Positions 22,787-33,855 of a stretch of 64,000 nt of DNA are shown in pieces. Both the position numbers and the translations under genes were made by a program. The notes beneath the pieces are model-generated. The model searched no databases. It worked only from the letters and a program-made list of their open reading frames with translations, and was not told the DNA's origin. Source of the DNA: Melieria omissa (Eukaryota; Arthropoda; Insecta; Diptera; Ulidiidae); the NCBI GenBank assembly GCA_963971225.1, contig OZ020268.1:127100787-127164786 (forward strand), given 5' to 3'. Each line of letters starts with the position of its first letter. The stretch's first letter is position 1.

Positions 22787-25700
22787 CTGCAAAGACAAAA
22801 CAAAGTAAGAAACGATAAGTACATCGGCAGCAAATCTCATTAATAAGTATTCGCTGTAAGTACTTCGATTTTCTGAAAAGCAGGAAAATGAATATACAAT
22901 TCTGCTTAAACATGCGGCACGCTGATGCCATAAAAAATGTACATACAACCACCCCCAAAAATAGGCCAGTGCGGTGTTTGAAGGCAATGAGGCAAGCCAC
23001 CATGAATGAGTAGAAAAAAGCAAAGTAGACACCGCCTGTGTGCTACAAAACCAATACACACACTAATAGCGTTGCTACAATGTAAGAGAGAATTAAAAAA
23101 AGAAGGCACTCTTCAAATGCGCGAAAACAGAACCAGTTATGGCACAAGATGACAACCATTGTCATTGAGCCATCTTGAGCCATCTTTGGCAACCACTGAT
23201 TCCGGCAGGCGTCATAGACGTATCTACATCCGCATTCACTCTATAAACTTTCGTATCGTTTAGTTTCGTCGTCCTTTGCTGCTTTACTAGAGTGCCTAAC
23301 CACCCGTTTATGCATTGGTAGTGCTCGCTCCCTTAATGAGAGTGCTAAATAATCGTAATCACTGCTCTCCGCCCTTTGCCACCCTGCCAACTGCTACCAC
23401 CACTCAACCCCTCTCGGGCATGCTGAGGCATTTTAAATTACTTATTTCATTTTATTTGCATTGCTCTCTGCTCTGTTCCATCATTCTTCCTTTGGTCGGT
23501 CGTTTCCTTTCCTCCCTTCTTTATGTTTGCATTGCTTCGATTAATCCAAATTGTTCCCAAAAGTCCAGAAACATAATCCATGGCGTAATACTGCTGAGAA
23601 TTTGGTCGCTGAGGGTAAAAAACTAGCTTTGGGGCGATTGGACCAGCTTGCTGGGAGAGAAGAAATCGATGCTTGTGAAAATATCAACCACATTGTCACA
23701 GAACCAACGTTTCCGACTTGGCTGCCAAAAATCCATTATAAAACAACACCAAGAACAAAACATATTTACAAAGTGTGTCAAAAGGCAGCATAGCCCTCAC
23801 GAGTGCGTCCAAACGTCCGCCCAGTGGCCCGGCAGAAACAGAACAGTACAAATAAAACAAGAAAGCATGAGGCGCTTGCAAAATAAAATCGATATTCTTC
23901 ATTCACTTGAGCGACGATTAATCGCCAAAAGCCAGCGCACAGCTTTACACCAAAGCAAATGATGAACAAACGAACAGTCGTTCACTATTTTTTTTCTCAA
24001 GTGGCTATCCTGAAGTGATTTTTCAATCGCCTTGAGTCGACTGGAGTTACTACTCTGCATATGCATACATACAAATCTCCCTTAGTTTCGGGTTAATTCA
24101 ATTTCTTTTTTAGACATTTCATATTAAATTAAAATAAAAGTTTACTTTTATTTCCGATTGCTTCCATTTTGCCGCAGGTCTCCTCCATATGCTCCTTACA
24201 CAGCTATCAACTATCGCCTTGTCACTGCTGCTGCTCTACCTTCAGATTTAGGTCCACTTTGTCAATCTTCCTGCCAGCTATCGGATCGAACGGAGCCAAT
24301 CAACCTTTTACAACCAAATCTGCACAATAACTAAAAATCCCTCGAAAGCTGCGTTGCCTTCGAAGCTGTTTCACGTGCATACGTCGCTGGCAGTGCGGCA
24401 TTCGTTTGGCACGACGATGCTCTTTTTGGTCCATGCCACAACTTGCTACACGTCCACAGGGGATGGATGCTGCGATGGGTGAGTGGTGGCCGAAACCGAA
24501 TATGTAGCACGGTTGCCACTTTGATACGAAAAGTTCACAAAAGTATTAATTGTTTTTGCTTTAAGTCCTTTCGATTTTTGAGCTTTACTTAATAAAATTT
24601 TCAAATATCCAAACACTTGCTACAATGTCCATACGTATTCAAATTATTCTAGATTTAGTTTTGATACATGAATGTATGACATACAAGAAATGTGTTGGCA
24701 TATAAGAAATTATCTCTGTTACAAAAAATTATTTACGTTAAATTGTTTAATGCAAAATTACCGTCTCACAATTTTAGACAAGTGGCAGCCGTGGGCATCA
24801 CCCCATCGCGCATTCATCTACTGCTACCTTAAGATAACTTCTGCGGCATACGCGAATGCACGCTCGCCTCTCTTTTGCTGAGGCGCTTTTCTCTTCAGTT
24901 TGGTCAGAGAAACGTTGTTAAGGCAAATGAAACAAAATGGAATGGATTGAATATAACTGAGCAGCAACTACCCTTGTAGAGTTCCAAAGTGGATATTCGC
25001 TATCAGACTGTCACAAAAACAGCGTTAACCCGTTACCAACTACTCAAATGAAATGGAAACTGTTTGCAACGTTAGTAGTCGCATTGTCAAAACCAAAGTC
25101 TTGTCCAGAAGACGAGCATCAGGTACATTCGAATTTCTATCGCACTGTAGTCTATTTTATTTAGAAAGAAACCTTGTTCATTTACTAGTTCCACCTGAAC
25201 TTTCAAGTACCCGCAGGCCATTAGAAAGCAACGCCCCAAACCAGGTCTATTGCATTCACCAATTAAAGCCTAAAGCACTTCAACTGAGTTGCGCTCAAAG
25301 TATTCATACTTGAAACTTGTTTTCGAACACAATGTCCTACGCACGATGTTGATACCATCTGTCTTGTCTGGCCCAATCTTATATATAACCTAGAGTTCCC
25401 TGCCAAATTGTTATAGGTGAATCGAAAGGATGTCATCTTCAAGCAGTAATGAACAGTTTACTGCGGTAAACTGCACAAACGCCTACCATTGGTATATTTC
25501 GACAATGAACGCGTTGTCGACAGGCGCGTGGAGCCAGGACAATGGACCCCATTAATGCTGTGCTTGCGTATCAAGTCGCAGCCGTTAATTGAATAATGGA
25601 TCCAAATTGACCTGACGATATCGATAATCACATTTGTTTTCAAATCAAATTATTGTATTACACGCATTACGCCCATTGATGAACAGTGGCGTGCACAGTG

Positions 25701-26363
25701 TAAGCGATACCACCGGTGCCGACAAGAGCTGGCTGTGATATTAATGACGGCGTTGATGTTGATGTTGCTGTTGACAAGGGCGATGGTCCTTCACGACTCT
25801 TGTCGCCACACCTCCAAGCACCACCCACTCGCGCTCCGTGCTATCGACTTTCACCTCAAGTGGCCGGACGAATGATTGGATTCGGCGCAAGAAAGCAGAC
25901 AGACAGTCAAGTGGCACAGGCGCAGCCTGACACGTGAAACCTACATTCAGCCAAATCGCCAGACAACTGCACACTGCAGCCCGACAGGCGTTAGGCTACA
26001 AATACCAAAGGACGCAGCAGGCTAAGAATTGACATGAAAACATGTAATAAAATTTGAAGCAAAATTGTCGTTGCAAGAAATTTAGCAAATAACAATAGTC
26101 AATAATTAATAGTAGTCGCTCTTCCTACTCCGTCATTACTCCTGTGCAGCAGGATATTATATGGCTTTGTTAACGTAATTTGCACAGCAGGTGGACCAGT
26201 TTGCTGCCAAGTTCACGAGCATGTAGGTGTGTGCGCGTGTGTCCTACACTGCGACGAGTGTGGCCGTCTAATTGATTTTCTTTTATTTATAAGAAAATCA
26301 AACTGTGCCGCTAATGGATCGCTATGTGATGGTTCCAAGACATATGTCGACATATACTATATA

Positions 26364-27151
26364 TAGGGTTTTCCAACAAGAGGTGTTATTTTGAATCAAC
26401 CGGGATTTCGGTAGCTGTCACTTTTGAAGCTTTTATTCTTTGACATTTGACAAGTAGACAAGGGTCGTCGTGAAGCACCGTGTCGGACCGCAATACAGAA
26501 ATTGGTGGCAAAATTCGAGCTGTTGGGACAAGTTAGTGATGTGAAGAATAAAACCCGTGCACGTCGCTCAAGAACAACTGAGAATATTGTTGCTGTAGCC
26601 CAAAGTGTTGAAGAAAACCCAGGTTTGTCGATTCCTCGTCTTCGAGAGATGATTAATGATTTTTATGGTCAATACCGTCCAATATTGGTCTGGACAACGT
26701 TTACTTTCAACAATACGGCGCTGCGTGCCACACAAGCAACGAAACCATTGCTCTTTTACGGAAAAAGTTTCCGGACCGTGTTATCTCTGGAAGAGGTGAT
26801 CACAATTGGCCACCGAGATCTTGTGATTTAACACCTTGCGACTTCTTCCTTTGGGGCCACGTGAAAGATAAGGTGTACGCCAACAGTCCAGTGTCGATTC
26901 AAGACCTCAAAGATAGAATTCGTGAGGCTATCGAGGACATAGGGCAGCCACTTTGCGATTTGGTTATGGAAATTTTCATGAAAAGGATATGGTCCTGTAA
27001 GCGTGGTCGTGGTGGCCATTTGGCTGATGTTGTTTTTCATTATTAACGGCAAACCTTCCTCTTTATTATGAAATAACCATCCGATCATTTATCTCAAAAA
27101 ATTGCATTTTTCTTTGAATACCAAAATAACACCTCTTGTTGGAAAACCCTA
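26364..27151 (+). mobile_element. Internally deleted mariner-like (IS630-Tc1-mariner) element
   Basis: Perfect 30-bp terminal inverted repeats (26364-26393 and 27122-27151, beginning TAGGGTTTTCCAACAAG) are flanked by TA duplications, the hallmark of Tc1/mariner elements. The 788-bp body keeps a 5' part with a helix-turn-helix-like reading frame (about 26502-26690) and a 3' transposase part (26702-27046). The latter contains WPPRSCDLTPCDFFLWGHVK and ends at a TAA. The middle, including the first catalytic Asp, is missing and the halves are in different frames. At 26714-26716 the expected catalytic Asp of QQDG is Tyr. The copy cannot make active transposase, but its intact ends suggest it could be moved in trans and inserted fairly recently. 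Confidence 0.9.
26502..27046 (+). pseudogene. Mariner-like transposase remnant
   Basis: The first frame (26502 onward) gives a DNA-binding-type N-terminus with RARRSRTTENIVAVAQSVEE and IPRLREM. After the deletion junction near 26690 the frame shifts by two and continues from 26702 with FQQYGAACHT, then RKKFPDRVIS, the DFFLWG block and a Cys/Arg-rich end (WSCKRGRGGHLADVVFHY). The Asp-to-Tyr change and the deletion remove two acidic catalytic residues. Confidence 0.85.
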
Positions 27152-27652
27152 TACAAGTGTGAAAAACGAGCATAGCCAGGTTCCTTCACGTCCTCACTAC
27201 AACGTGCGGCGTTCTTTACTGCTGAAGTTAACAAAAAAACTTGATTTGCTGTCAGCTTCAGCGACGGACTCCAGTGGGACAATCTAACTTGTAAACGTAT
27301 TTCTTTGACCATTCCTGCAATTCCAGTCTGGGGTCCAAGTTTTACGTAGAAATAACCGCGCATTAAGTGATATTCTTCACTGTTTTAGTCTTTAGCAAAG
27401 TGATACTTTGCTTAAAAAACAAAACAATCAAACCAATTTTGGCTATTTTGCCCAAAAGCAAACTTAAAAAATATATCTTTATAAAAAATAAAACAACTAT
27501 TCCATAGCAACATGCTCCAAGTTCGGTCATTTTGATACAACTTTAAAAATGTCTGCGCATTTATGTATTCGACATAGGAAAATAAGACCATTTTACGAAA
27601 ACAAGTTTTGAAATATGTATGCATAGCTACTGTCATAAATGTTCTTACTTAC

Positions 27653-27802
27653 TTGTCGGCATATTAAAGCTCGTCTCAAAGTTTTGGATTTTAGAAGCGA
27701 GAAGGCACATCGGGCGAACGCAAAGGCAATTGTGTGAGGGATTTTTGAAATCGTTACGTCAGCTCGCAGCGATCCGAATTGAGCGAAACGAAACGCCGAA
27801 CT
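27653..27802 (-). promoter_or_regulatory. Candidate rhea promoter (Inr + DPE) and first non-coding exon
   Basis: On the minus strand ACAGTT, five of six bases of the fly initiator TCAKTY, places +1 at 27802. GGATC lies at +28 to +32 (27775-27771), an exact match to the downstream promoter element RGWYV at its required distance. There is no TATA box. The 150-base stretch that follows ends CAA|GTAAGT at 27653/27652, a consensus donor that would join the acceptor at 22786. Two upstream ATGs lie in this exon. This is prediction from motifs; no transcript evidence is available. Confidence 0.45.
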
Positions 27803-30800
27803 GTTGAGCAACTGTTGCCAGTTGCCGTCTCAGACGCGTTCATGCAACGCTACGGAATCGTCGGCAACTGATGAGGCACGCTTGTGATGTGACACCAACA
27901 ACGTCACGTTGCACAGAAGAACGCAACGTTGATTTCTTATAAAAAATTTTCGAGTAAACAAATGTGACGACAAACCAAAAACGTAAGTAACAATTACAAC
28001 GGCAACAGGATGGCAAATGGACACGCGTACGACAAAGCGGCGAAAACGCGAATGACGCACGTGAAGGCACCAGGAACGAAACTACGTGGCGATCGACAAC
28101 AATGTCTACAAAATGTAACAACTAGCAAACAATTTATAACGGATGCGGTGAGCGCAGATCTCCTAAAGACTACTGCGCTGCTTAAGGCTACACGGCGTTA
28201 AGGCACACAAAAAGTTCATCTCTCTTCGATTCAACGCAAATAAATATTTTTTTTTGCTTTCAAACCGTTCAAAAGGGTCTTTAAAAAACTACAAACAATA
28301 AGCAATTTGACAACAAGAACGTCTTCGTTTAAGGCACTACGAGCAGATGAAGGCCGTCGTTGCTGCTGCTACGCTCGCACAAGGCACTTTTCTTAACTAA
28401 TCATTTCTTTTGTTCAACTCAACTCGAGACGAGTTTGTTATGTGGCCGAGGAATTGACGATATTTCAAAATGCACAACCGTTTGAAAACTTTTGGACGAT
28501 TCAAAACGCGAAAAATTGCAACCGCCAACTGTGATCTTCGATTTTCTTCGAGCTCCGAGCTCGACAGACTGCACTTGTGCTTCCAGGCAGGGCAGGAGTT
28601 GTACTGAATGAGACCAGCCAGCCAGCACTCTGCAAAGCTGAACCGCGCTGAGCCCAGTTGAGCACAGATGGTGGATGCTGCTGCTGATATGTCCTTCCCA
28701 ATCTGTGGTTAGGCCTAGAATGATGTACACTGCCAGCGACACGTCGTGGTCCACTGTCGAAAGAATCAGCCATTCCATGCCACGTAACCGAGCAGCAGAA
28801 GGCAGGCAACCGCGGTCATAGTCACTGCCAAGTTCTTCTGCGTACGCATGCTCCGACGGAGGCTGCGCGTTCGTGCAACGTCGCAATGGACAACGACAAT
28901 CAGCGGACGAACGCCGAAAACCACTGCTACTGCACGTTAGAGTGAAAGGACGACGATAACTAATCTCTGCCCGACTGGCGTCAGAAGTCTTGCCGAGAGT
29001 GCGGATCGAAGCGGTGACTTCAGTTCGGCGGGGTGGATGGTGCGGCTGGCTGCTGCTTCTTTACCTACCTTATGAAACTACATAGCGGCAGTGGGGTTAA
29101 AATATGACTGACGACGCGCATTACCGACGGACTGTTCTCACTTACACCACACAGGGTGCGATAAAGGCAACAACAAAATCTCAACAGTACATAAACACGG
29201 CAACGGAGGAACAGTTTGTGAACGTGGGTGTAGTACATAATAAGGGGAATGGGAAGACTTACTCTTATATACTCGTACAGCACGTGTACGTTCTTCGGGG
29301 CTTGTCGTTCTTTGATAGTTGCGGCAATTTCCACCGAGAAGAGCAAGGCGAGGAAGAAGCGAGATGTATGTGGGTGACTACGTTTTGTTGGTTTTGGATT
29401 TGAGCAACCAAACTGTCTGCCTGTGCAATTAATGCTAACAAACCGATTAGTCTGATTAACTTGATTCACGCTACAGTAACAACAACCACAACAACCGCTG
29501 CAGAAGCACACAGCTAACGAAAACAAACTAAACATTAGAACACAGCCTTTTGACTATGTTCAACTGCAGCCCTCCCACCGGCCACACAGCGAGCTCCGCC
29601 CAATTGGGTGTTCAGCGCTATGTGTATTACACAGCAACAAACAAACAAGCCAACGAACAACAAATAAGTGTTTCTTTACTGTTTCTTTTTTTGGCATTTT
29701 TAGATAATCAAAGTGCATTTTTATGCAAACGAAACAATGCGGACAGCAACACCAATGGAGAAACAAAGTCATCTTTGGTGTAGATTGAAACGAGCACAAC
29801 AGGACGTCTTAATATCGCCAGCAATTTCCTGAGACCACCGGCCGCTCGTCTGGGTTGACGTTTAATTAGAGAACACACGACTCATTTCGAAACATGAGAA
29901 AGCCATTTTTCGATTTTTATTCCTGCGCCACTCTGATATCTTAAATGACATTTGATTAATGGAAGCGACGATTAGATTAAAAAGCGGCCACCGATGGACG
30001 CGGAAAACGCACAAATGCCGATGTACGAAAAAGGCAACGGAATAGGACAGCGGGGGTTACTGCTTGAGTGTGGTGAGAACTCAATTTGGCGTTCAAATCG
30101 AATTTTATTTGCCTCAAACCATACCATAAACTAGTTCGACATTAATGTCATTAAAAGATCTGTGCCCATAACAAAAACTACATTTCATATCCGTTAAATT
30201 ACTCTAAAGCACCTGCTTTCCTTGCCTCTATTGCTTTTATCTTACTGAACGACGATAAAATCAAAAAATTAAAATTTCAACTTGAAATACTGGTGAAGTA
30301 AGCAGATATTTCGATAGGAAAAAATACTTAATTCTATGCTATAAAAAAGAAAAGTACCATCTACTCATTCATTCAGATATACAGCCAAACGCACACGCCA
30401 CACGAATTGTACACAGCAGCCGCCATGAAATCTCAACTGGCGCGCCAATATGGCGCCAATCGTCCATTTTGTCTGCAGCGCAAATATTCCACATCCCCAC
30501 ACATACAAGTGGCTGTTTATGCCTCGTACACAATCGCTTCGCAGCGAGGCTGAAGGATATTCGAGTGTGTGTTTGTGTAGCATTTTCGCAGTTCGATTCC
30601 TTGAAAAAGGACGAAATGTCATGAAGCTGCGTCAACATGGAGCCTTTTGTGTGATTTCATAATGTAGCGTCGCTGCTGTCGCCACCAGTTCTTCCTACAG
30701 TGCTTTGTGGGAAAGGAACCGTCATTGTCGCTTGTGCGGCATATAAAACAGCATTAAGAGCCAACAAATATTTGATATCATTGTTGTCGGCCAATTGGCG

Positions 30801-32354
30801 AGGAGTAATTTCGAGGAGGAAGGCTTCGCACTTTAACGGAATAGAAATGGAATTAAGACTTTCGAGTCCAAAATCTAACTCTATGAAACAAAAAGAAACA
30901 TTTTTCACACACAGAAATTATTGCCATAAGCTACGAGTTATCTTAAAAATTTTTCAAAAAGTAAAACAGATTTATGTTTTAATCTAATATAACTTTTAGT
31001 TAATAGCCGAAAAAGTTTTTATCCGCTTATATTGAAAACTTACCTTAGCTTAAACAGTAAGAATTTAGTTTCAAAATAATTACAAAAATGCGCAGGTTCG
31101 ATCGTTTGTTTCGGGTCTATTTGATACACTTTCGTTCGATGTGAAGAATCTGCAAGAAATATGGTAGGGCCAATTTAAATATATTTGTATATAAGCATAT
31201 ATTTTTATGGATATATAGCTATTAAATTAAGTATAGATTCGCTCCGGCGAAAACTACACGTCCACTTTCTACAATAAATCGAAGTGATACTTGCGGAACC
31301 AATACGTCTATTACCCTACTCCACTCTACATCCAAGAAGAATTTACACAATTTCCATTCGCCATATTAGTCACACACGGCCCCGAAAGGCGTAGCCAACG
31401 GCTCGCATTAATAGTTAGTGAGCAGGCAAGAGGCATTGGATTCATGCGGTTAATGCCACCACAGAGTCGACACGGCATTCCATACCACACCAAACACAGC
31501 CAACGCATCCAGTTACACGCTGACTGCTGCAGTCAAGGCCACTGACACCGCTGCTGTATTTGAGAGTGCAATAGTTTCAGCAGGTTTTCCATTAAGAGAT
31601 GCGTTTGAAATCAATCGACACCACCCAAAAGGCAACAACGGCGCAAAATCGTACCAACAATTGCAATGCAACTGCACGCTCGCGCAATACGCCTCGCCAA
31701 CTTCTGAACACTCGCTCGCAGCTTATGGTGATCAAGGAACTCATACGTGAATGGGATGCTGCCGCAGCCGCTGCCGCCGCTGCCATACACCGGGAAGGCG
31801 TGTAGCATAGACTCAGGTGAGCCCGACCGCCGCATCACCATGAAGCCATATACGTCTTGCCACCACTATGAAATATAATCTAACGCAAAATTTCTAACGG
31901 ATACTGTTCCAAAAATCTAGAGGATTAATAGCCACATTGCATTCATGCAGACTTTGCCAGTGTATTTCTGAAGCGATTTCTACAAATAAAAACTGTATGT
32001 TCCATCAACAACAGTGGCTGCTCTAAGCACTCAAAGTAGTCTGTCTCAGCAGCGAATGTAAAGAATGCCACTCAAGCCATAATTAGAAAACAGTGAAGAC
32101 CACCTTTAACTTTAACACACATCTACAACCACTCAGTCGCAGTGAAAAGTTTCCAGCTAACAGTAAGACCGGCAGCAAGGTGATGCCATGCCCCAAATGG
32201 AAGTCAAACATAAGCCAATGAGTGAAAACTTAGCGCCAGTAGCGCACACAGGATTTAATTTGGGAGTTGGGGGTTTGTACGCAACCGCGCACCGAACGCA
32301 AGTGCAACCTGCGGCCGCATGCCAAAAGCTCGCAGGTGCACAGACTCAATGCAT
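27803..32354. other. Non-coding region upstream of talin
   Basis: No recognised gene. A GC-rich patch at 28420-29060 has overlapping open frames in several phases (up to 155 codons), as expected from low stop density. One (28849 down to 28766, minus) reads like a 27-residue signal peptide and then stops. Minus-strand donor-like sites occur at 29067 (AAG|GTAGGT), 29136 and 31041 (AAG|GTAAGT), so further alternative 5' exons of rhea are possible. The rest is AT-rich. Confidence 0.45.
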
Positions 32355-32414
32355 GTACGGTATCCCGGGAACCCGTACTTTTTCCAGTCCCAAAAATCCC
32401 GGGATTCAAATCCT

Positions 32415-33141
32415 TTAAGGGGGTCGTCTAGTGTGAAGGCCGTATTTTTATGCCTTTTTTGACAGTCATTATTAAAAAAACCGTTCAAGTAAAATAACTT
32501 TTGAATTTTATTTCTTCTTTGAGTACATTTCGACAAAGTTTTATAATTATTTGATTGATTAGTATCGGAGTTACACCACTCAACAGGAAGACGTAAAAAA
32601 AAAAGTTGCTCCACTGCTGCCATGATTCCGGGCGTTGTAATTATCTGAAATCAAAAAACCAAACGCCATTTCATTCCTGAGACTTTAAACCACAAATTGA
32701 GCTAAAAGAAAGTTCGAATTCCAAAAAAAAGTATTTTTTTGCCTAAACATAAAAAAAATATGAGTTTTTCGACTATTTTTCACGTGCATATAATTGAAGA
32801 AAAAAAAAAGTAACGAAGCAATCTTAATTCTTTTAGCTTACTTTGTAGTTGGACATGTACTCAAGATGGTGTAAAAAGTTGAGCATTAATAGTGAAATAG
32901 TTTTTGAGATATCGTGGCAGCAGTTTTGAAAAAACGTGTTTTGAGAAAAACGCGTTTTTAAGTTGGATCGGAGTAGGTATGCGCTCCGCATTCCTACTCC
33001 GGTTTACAAGTGCAACTTGATAACGGCTTCGAATTTACAAAAATCCATTTATACACGTCTTCTAAACATGTTTTAGAAGTGATTTATGAAAACAAAAAAA
33101 AAACGATTTTTTTGACCCGTCACACTAGACGACCCCCTTAA
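32415..33141. mobile_element. TTAA-flanked non-autonomous element, copy 1 (nested in hAT)
   Basis: The TTAA target duplication (32415-32418 and 33138-33141) encloses 719 bp with 18-bp inverted termini GGGGGTCGTCTAGTGTGA. TTAA targeting is typical of the piggyBac superfamily. No transposase is present. Internal blocks GTTTTTGAGATATCG, AAACGCGTTTTT and TTTGACCCGTCA also occur in a second element at 56336-57070, showing a family. Removing it rejoins the flanking hAT sequence. Confidence 0.75.
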
Positions 33142-33272
33142 TCCCGTGATTTTCGGCATTGCAAAAGATGCTTCAAAGTTCAAATGAAATAAATTTAAAA
33201 GCACAAAAACCCATTTTGATAATTCCTTATCTGAGGGAGGAGGGAGGGGATAGAGGGCGTCTTTTGCAAAAG

Positions 33273-33437
33273 GCTTATAATAATTTACTAAGCATTCAAC
33301 CAACAAGTGTTGAATCTGAAAGATGTTTCTCTTCAGCAAGGTTTATTTGCAATAAATTTCGCTCTAGATTAAAGGACAAAACACTTAATGCCTTAGTATT
33401 TTTAAGATCTCAGTTTTTAGTTAATAAAAACGCTTAA
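33273..33437 (+). pseudogene. hAT transposase C-terminal (hATC) fragment
   Basis: 55 codons including the stop, matching the hAT C-terminal dimerisation region: LLSIQPTSVESERCFSSA and LKDKTLNALVFLRSQF are diagnostic. Upstream in the same frame the sequence is not transposase-like. No start codon or promoter is assigned; it is a relic. Confidence 0.85.
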
Positions 33438-33855
33438 CTTTTTTACCGAAATAATCGAAGTAAAACTAAAAGTACAAACAAATTAACTATTTTATTTTTT
33501 ATCAAATATGCATATATATGTACTTAATGATAGATGTGATGCAAAGCAATAAGTTATGTTTAAGTGTTATTTTTGGATAAAAGAAAATATCAAACTGAAG
33601 TTAAATGTCAAATGAAAAACTTTTAAGTTAAACAAAATGTGATTAAATTCAAGATAAAAAAATCTTAAAACTACCCCAAATGTCATTAAACTGTGTCCAT
33701 TTTTATGGTAAATATATTATAAACAAGCATTTATGCAATTTGGGAAAATTGTTTTATTTAAAAAATGTGTTATATGAATCCCGGGATCCCGGGATTTGAC
33801 TTTTCAATCCCGAAAATGCCGGGATCGCAAAATGGCAAAAATTGCGATCCCTAGT

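Larger units (their letters stand above)
22787..27652 (-). other. Proposed rhea 5' intron
   Basis: About 4.9 kb between the candidate first exon and the 5' UTR acceptor. It is AT-rich apart from a mariner-like element at 26364-27151. Open frames here are short and unrecognised (the longest not due to the element is about 100 codons). If the promoter assignment is wrong, this is simply spacer upstream of talin. Confidence 0.45.
32355..33855 (+). mobile_element. hAT-type transposon remnant, split by another element
   Basis: Both ends carry ATCCCGGGATTC motifs in inverted orientation (near 32398 and 33777), surrounded by longer, imperfect GGGATC-rich terminal sequence; exact ends and the 8-bp duplication could not be fixed. 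Near the right end, 33273-33437 encodes the C-terminal dimerisation domain of hAT transposases (SIQPTSVESERCFSSARF, then FRSRLKDKTLNALVFLRSQF). Most of the transposase is absent. A 719-bp TTAA-flanked element interrupts it at 32419-33137. Limits are approximate. Confidence 0.7.

Noticed and set aside
28501..28886. A 27-residue signal-peptide-like ORF (28849 to 28766, minus) with a 1-base-shifted downstream frame of about 90 residues, suggesting a frameshifted secreted protein.
   Set aside because: The block is GC-rich and open in several phases at once, the downstream frame resembles no protein, and no splice sites would join the frames. Chance is the simpler reading.
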